Assembly (NCBI GenBank): GCA_006227875.1
Contig: SBFI01000095.1
Location: forward strand, 1-5,755
Reading direction: 5' to 3'
DNA from: Acidobacteriota bacterium
Lineage (GTDB): Bacteria > Acidobacteriota > Thermoanaerobaculia > Multivoradales > JAHEKO01
DNA: 5,755 nt
Positions 4,419-5,755 of the stretch are shown piece by piece. The notes under the pieces were generated by a model that saw only the letters and a program-made list of their open reading frames with translations, did not search any database and was not told where the DNA came from. Both the position numbers and the translations under genes were made by a program. The number at the start of each line of letters is the position of its first letter. Within the stretch, counting starts at the first letter, position 1.

Positions 4419-5585
4419 CTAGACCAGCTCTTGGATGTACTTTTCTCGCGCCAGGCGCCAGAAGACCACCAGAAAGGCGGTCAGCGGGATGGCGAGGATC
4501 ATCCCCATGATCCCCTGCAGCGCCGTGCCCCAGAAGAAGATGGCAACGATGATGGCGATTGGATGCAGACCGGTCTGATCACCCATGATCTTGGGGGTCA
4601 GCAGATAGCTCTCGATGAGCTGTACGACGGAGAAGACCACCAAGACCAGCACCACCAGTACCAGACCCCCACCCTCTTGGAAGTAGGCCAGTGGGATGCT
4701 GACCCCCAACCCGACGATCGACCCCAGATAGGGGATGATGTTGAGAAAGCCGAGCGCGAGACCGATGACAAAGCCGTACTTGAGACCCACCAGTGAGAAC
4801 CCGATGGCATAGAGGATCCCCTGCAGCATGGCGATGACCAGCTGGCCGCGGAAGAAGGCGACGACGATTTCGATGAACTCGGTCGCCAGGTAGACCACGT
4901 CCTTGCGGGTCTCCTCCTTGAGAAAGGGCAGAAGCTTGTCGAGGTTACCCGTGCGGGAGGGCTCGACCATGAGAAAAAAGCCGAAGTAGATCGGCAGCAC
5001 CGCCCAGGACAGCAGCGAGCCCAGCGCACCAAAGAGCCCCACCCCCGCCGACAGGGCCTTCTCGCTGAGGAGCCCCAGCCCCGTCACCAGGGTCTCCTGC
5101 TGGCCCTCGAAGGCGCTCTTGAGCCGCTGACCCCACGGGTCCTGCTCGAAGAACTGCACAACCTGCGGCCATTTCTCCTTCCCCAGGGTGAGCAGGTTTG
5201 CCCACCACTGCGGCACCTTGGAGATCAACCCCGCCATCTGCTCGACGATCAGGGCACCAAAGAACCAGAAAAAGGCCAGGACGGGCAGCACGATGGAGAG
5301 AACCACGGCCACCAGCGCCAGCGGCTTGGGGAGTCGCAGCCGCTCGCGCAGCCAGTCGTACCAGGGTTTGGTGACCAGGGCCGCCACGCCGCCCACCGCC
5401 AACGGCATGAAGACCGAGGAGAACTTCCCAAAGAAGACCGCGATAAGCCAGACCAGCGCCCCGGCGGCGCCGATGATCACCACCACAGCGAGGATGGTGA
5501 GCGCGGACGCGACGGTGACCCGCTGCCGCTCGCTGAGCATCAGCAAGCCCTTGGGCTGCGAACCCCCTCCTTCGGTATCTGTCAT
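4419..5585 (-). CDS. AI-2E family transporter (PerM/YhhT-like permease)
   Basis: Members of this family are inner-membrane permeases. Named cases export autoinducer-2 (TqsA) or exchange ions, but most have unknown substrates. The 388-residue protein has the family layout: hydrophobic segments at about 25-52, 56-72 and 88-115, a less hydrophobic region (116-178, with WW 127-128), then 180-207, 240-262, 268-300, 305-325 and a long one at 342-375. Family motifs in order are FFRGQ (244-248), LNIIPYLGS (281-289), ESYLLTPKIMG (325-335), LHP (340-342) and the GxxGMILAIPLTAFL end (358-372). The length is normal for the family. ATG 5585-5583 has GAGG (5591-5594) 5 nt upstream. An ATG at 5540 with AAGG upstream, and an upstream in-frame ATG at 5609, are less likely. 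It stands alone, with a terminator-like hairpin about 250 bp later. The substrate cannot be told from the sequence. Confidence 0.9.
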   Translation of the reverse strand: MTDTEGGGSQPKGLLMLSERQRVTVASALTILAVVVIIGAAGALVWLIAVFFGKFSSVFMPLAVGGVAALVTKPWYDWLRERLRLPKPLALVAVVLSIVLPVLAFFWFFGALIVEQMAGLISKVPQWWANLLTLGKEKWPQVVQFFEQDPWGQRLKSAFEGQQETLVTGLGLLSEKALSAGVGLFGALGSLLSWAVLPIYFGFFLMVEPSRTGNLDKLLPFLKEETRKDVVYLATEFIEIVVAFFRGQLVIAMLQGILYAIGFSLVGLKYGFVIGLALGFLNIIPYLGSIVGLGVSIPLAYFQEGGGLVLVVLVLVVFSVVQLIESYLLTPKIMGDQTGLHPIAIIVAIFFWGTALQGIMGMILAIPLTAFLVVFWRLAREKYIQELV

Positions 5586-5721
5586 CGAGGCCTCGAAGAA
5601 TAACACCATCCCGGCTGCCAGTGGCGGCACCCGCGGCGTTGAGAAAGACTATGCCAGTTGGCCGAAAAGGTCCTGCTCTTGTCCTTTTCTTCCCTTCATA
5701 TCTCAAATATTGTCTTGTACT
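5586..5721. promoter_or_regulatory. AT-rich upstream region of the AI-2E gene, possibly divergent
   Basis: Bases 5690-5725 are clearly richer in A and T than the rest of the window, as promoters often are in GC-rich genomes. An inverted repeat with 7-bp arms, GAAAAGG (5664-5670) and CCTTTTC (5683-5689), has a 12-base centre. No hexamer pair on either strand is convincing. The region probably carries the AI-2E promoter and perhaps one for a plus-strand gene at the right edge. Confidence 0.35.
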
Positions 5722-5755
5722 ATGATGGCTAAACAGGACCGCACACCCCTTCGAG
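5722..5755 (+). CDS. Possible start of a plus-strand gene running off the right edge
   Basis: ATGATGGCTAAACAGGACC opens a frame reading MMAKQDRTPLR to the end of the window, directly after the AT-rich stretch. No ribosome binding site is visible upstream of either ATG, so the call rests on the abrupt change from AT-rich to ordinary composition and the open frame. Eleven residues are too few to name a family. Confidence 0.25.
   Translation, partial: MMAKQDRTPLR

Overview
The window is GC-rich bacterial DNA with six confident protein genes, one of them partial. All six lie on the minus strand. A TonB-type energy transducer implies a Gram-negative envelope. The protein style (TonB N-terminus with a PVYVVQQ-type segment, a winged-helix regulator next to a CreD-like protein) would suit Acidobacteriota or a similar deep-branching Gram-negative phylum. 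That placement is an inference of modest confidence. There are no tRNA or rRNA genes, CRISPR arrays or insertion sequences.

Layout, read in the direction of minus-strand transcription (right to left). The right edge (5586-5755) is an AT-rich intergenic region, and a plus-strand gene may just begin there (5722 on). Next comes an AI-2E family permease (5585-4419). It is followed by about 400 bases that hold an 18-codon ORF with a strong ribosome binding site (4272-4216), a terminator-like hairpin (4170-4138), an operator-like inverted repeat (4059-4045) and a good TTGACA promoter (4041-4012). That promoter heads a tight four-gene operon: a multi-spanning membrane protein (4005-3394), a small winged-helix regulator (3401-3009), an undecaprenyl diphosphate synthase homologue uppS (2984-2244) and a CreD-like inner membrane protein (2247-958). 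The genes overlap by 8 nt, lie 24 nt apart, and overlap by 4 nt. A separate small four-helix membrane protein (879-472) has its own possible promoter. The last gene is the N-terminal part of a TonB-like protein (263 down to the left edge). Between these last two lies a plus-strand 36-codon remnant (365-475) that looks like the beginning of a larger gene now lost.

The main point of interest is the operon. An 18-bp sequence containing a CTTTG-CAACA-CAAAG inverted repeat occurs exactly twice. One copy is next to the operon promoter, and the other spans the start codon of uppS, right after the regulator gene. The arrangement suggests an autoregulated envelope module: the regulator binds both copies, and the output is CreD plus a UppS enzyme that makes the lipid carrier for peptidoglycan and other surface polymers. 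CreD-type proteins are known from beta-lactam and colicin response systems. Finding UppS inside such a module, away from its usual frr/cdsA/dxr neighbours, is unusual. The link between regulator, sites and function is inference.
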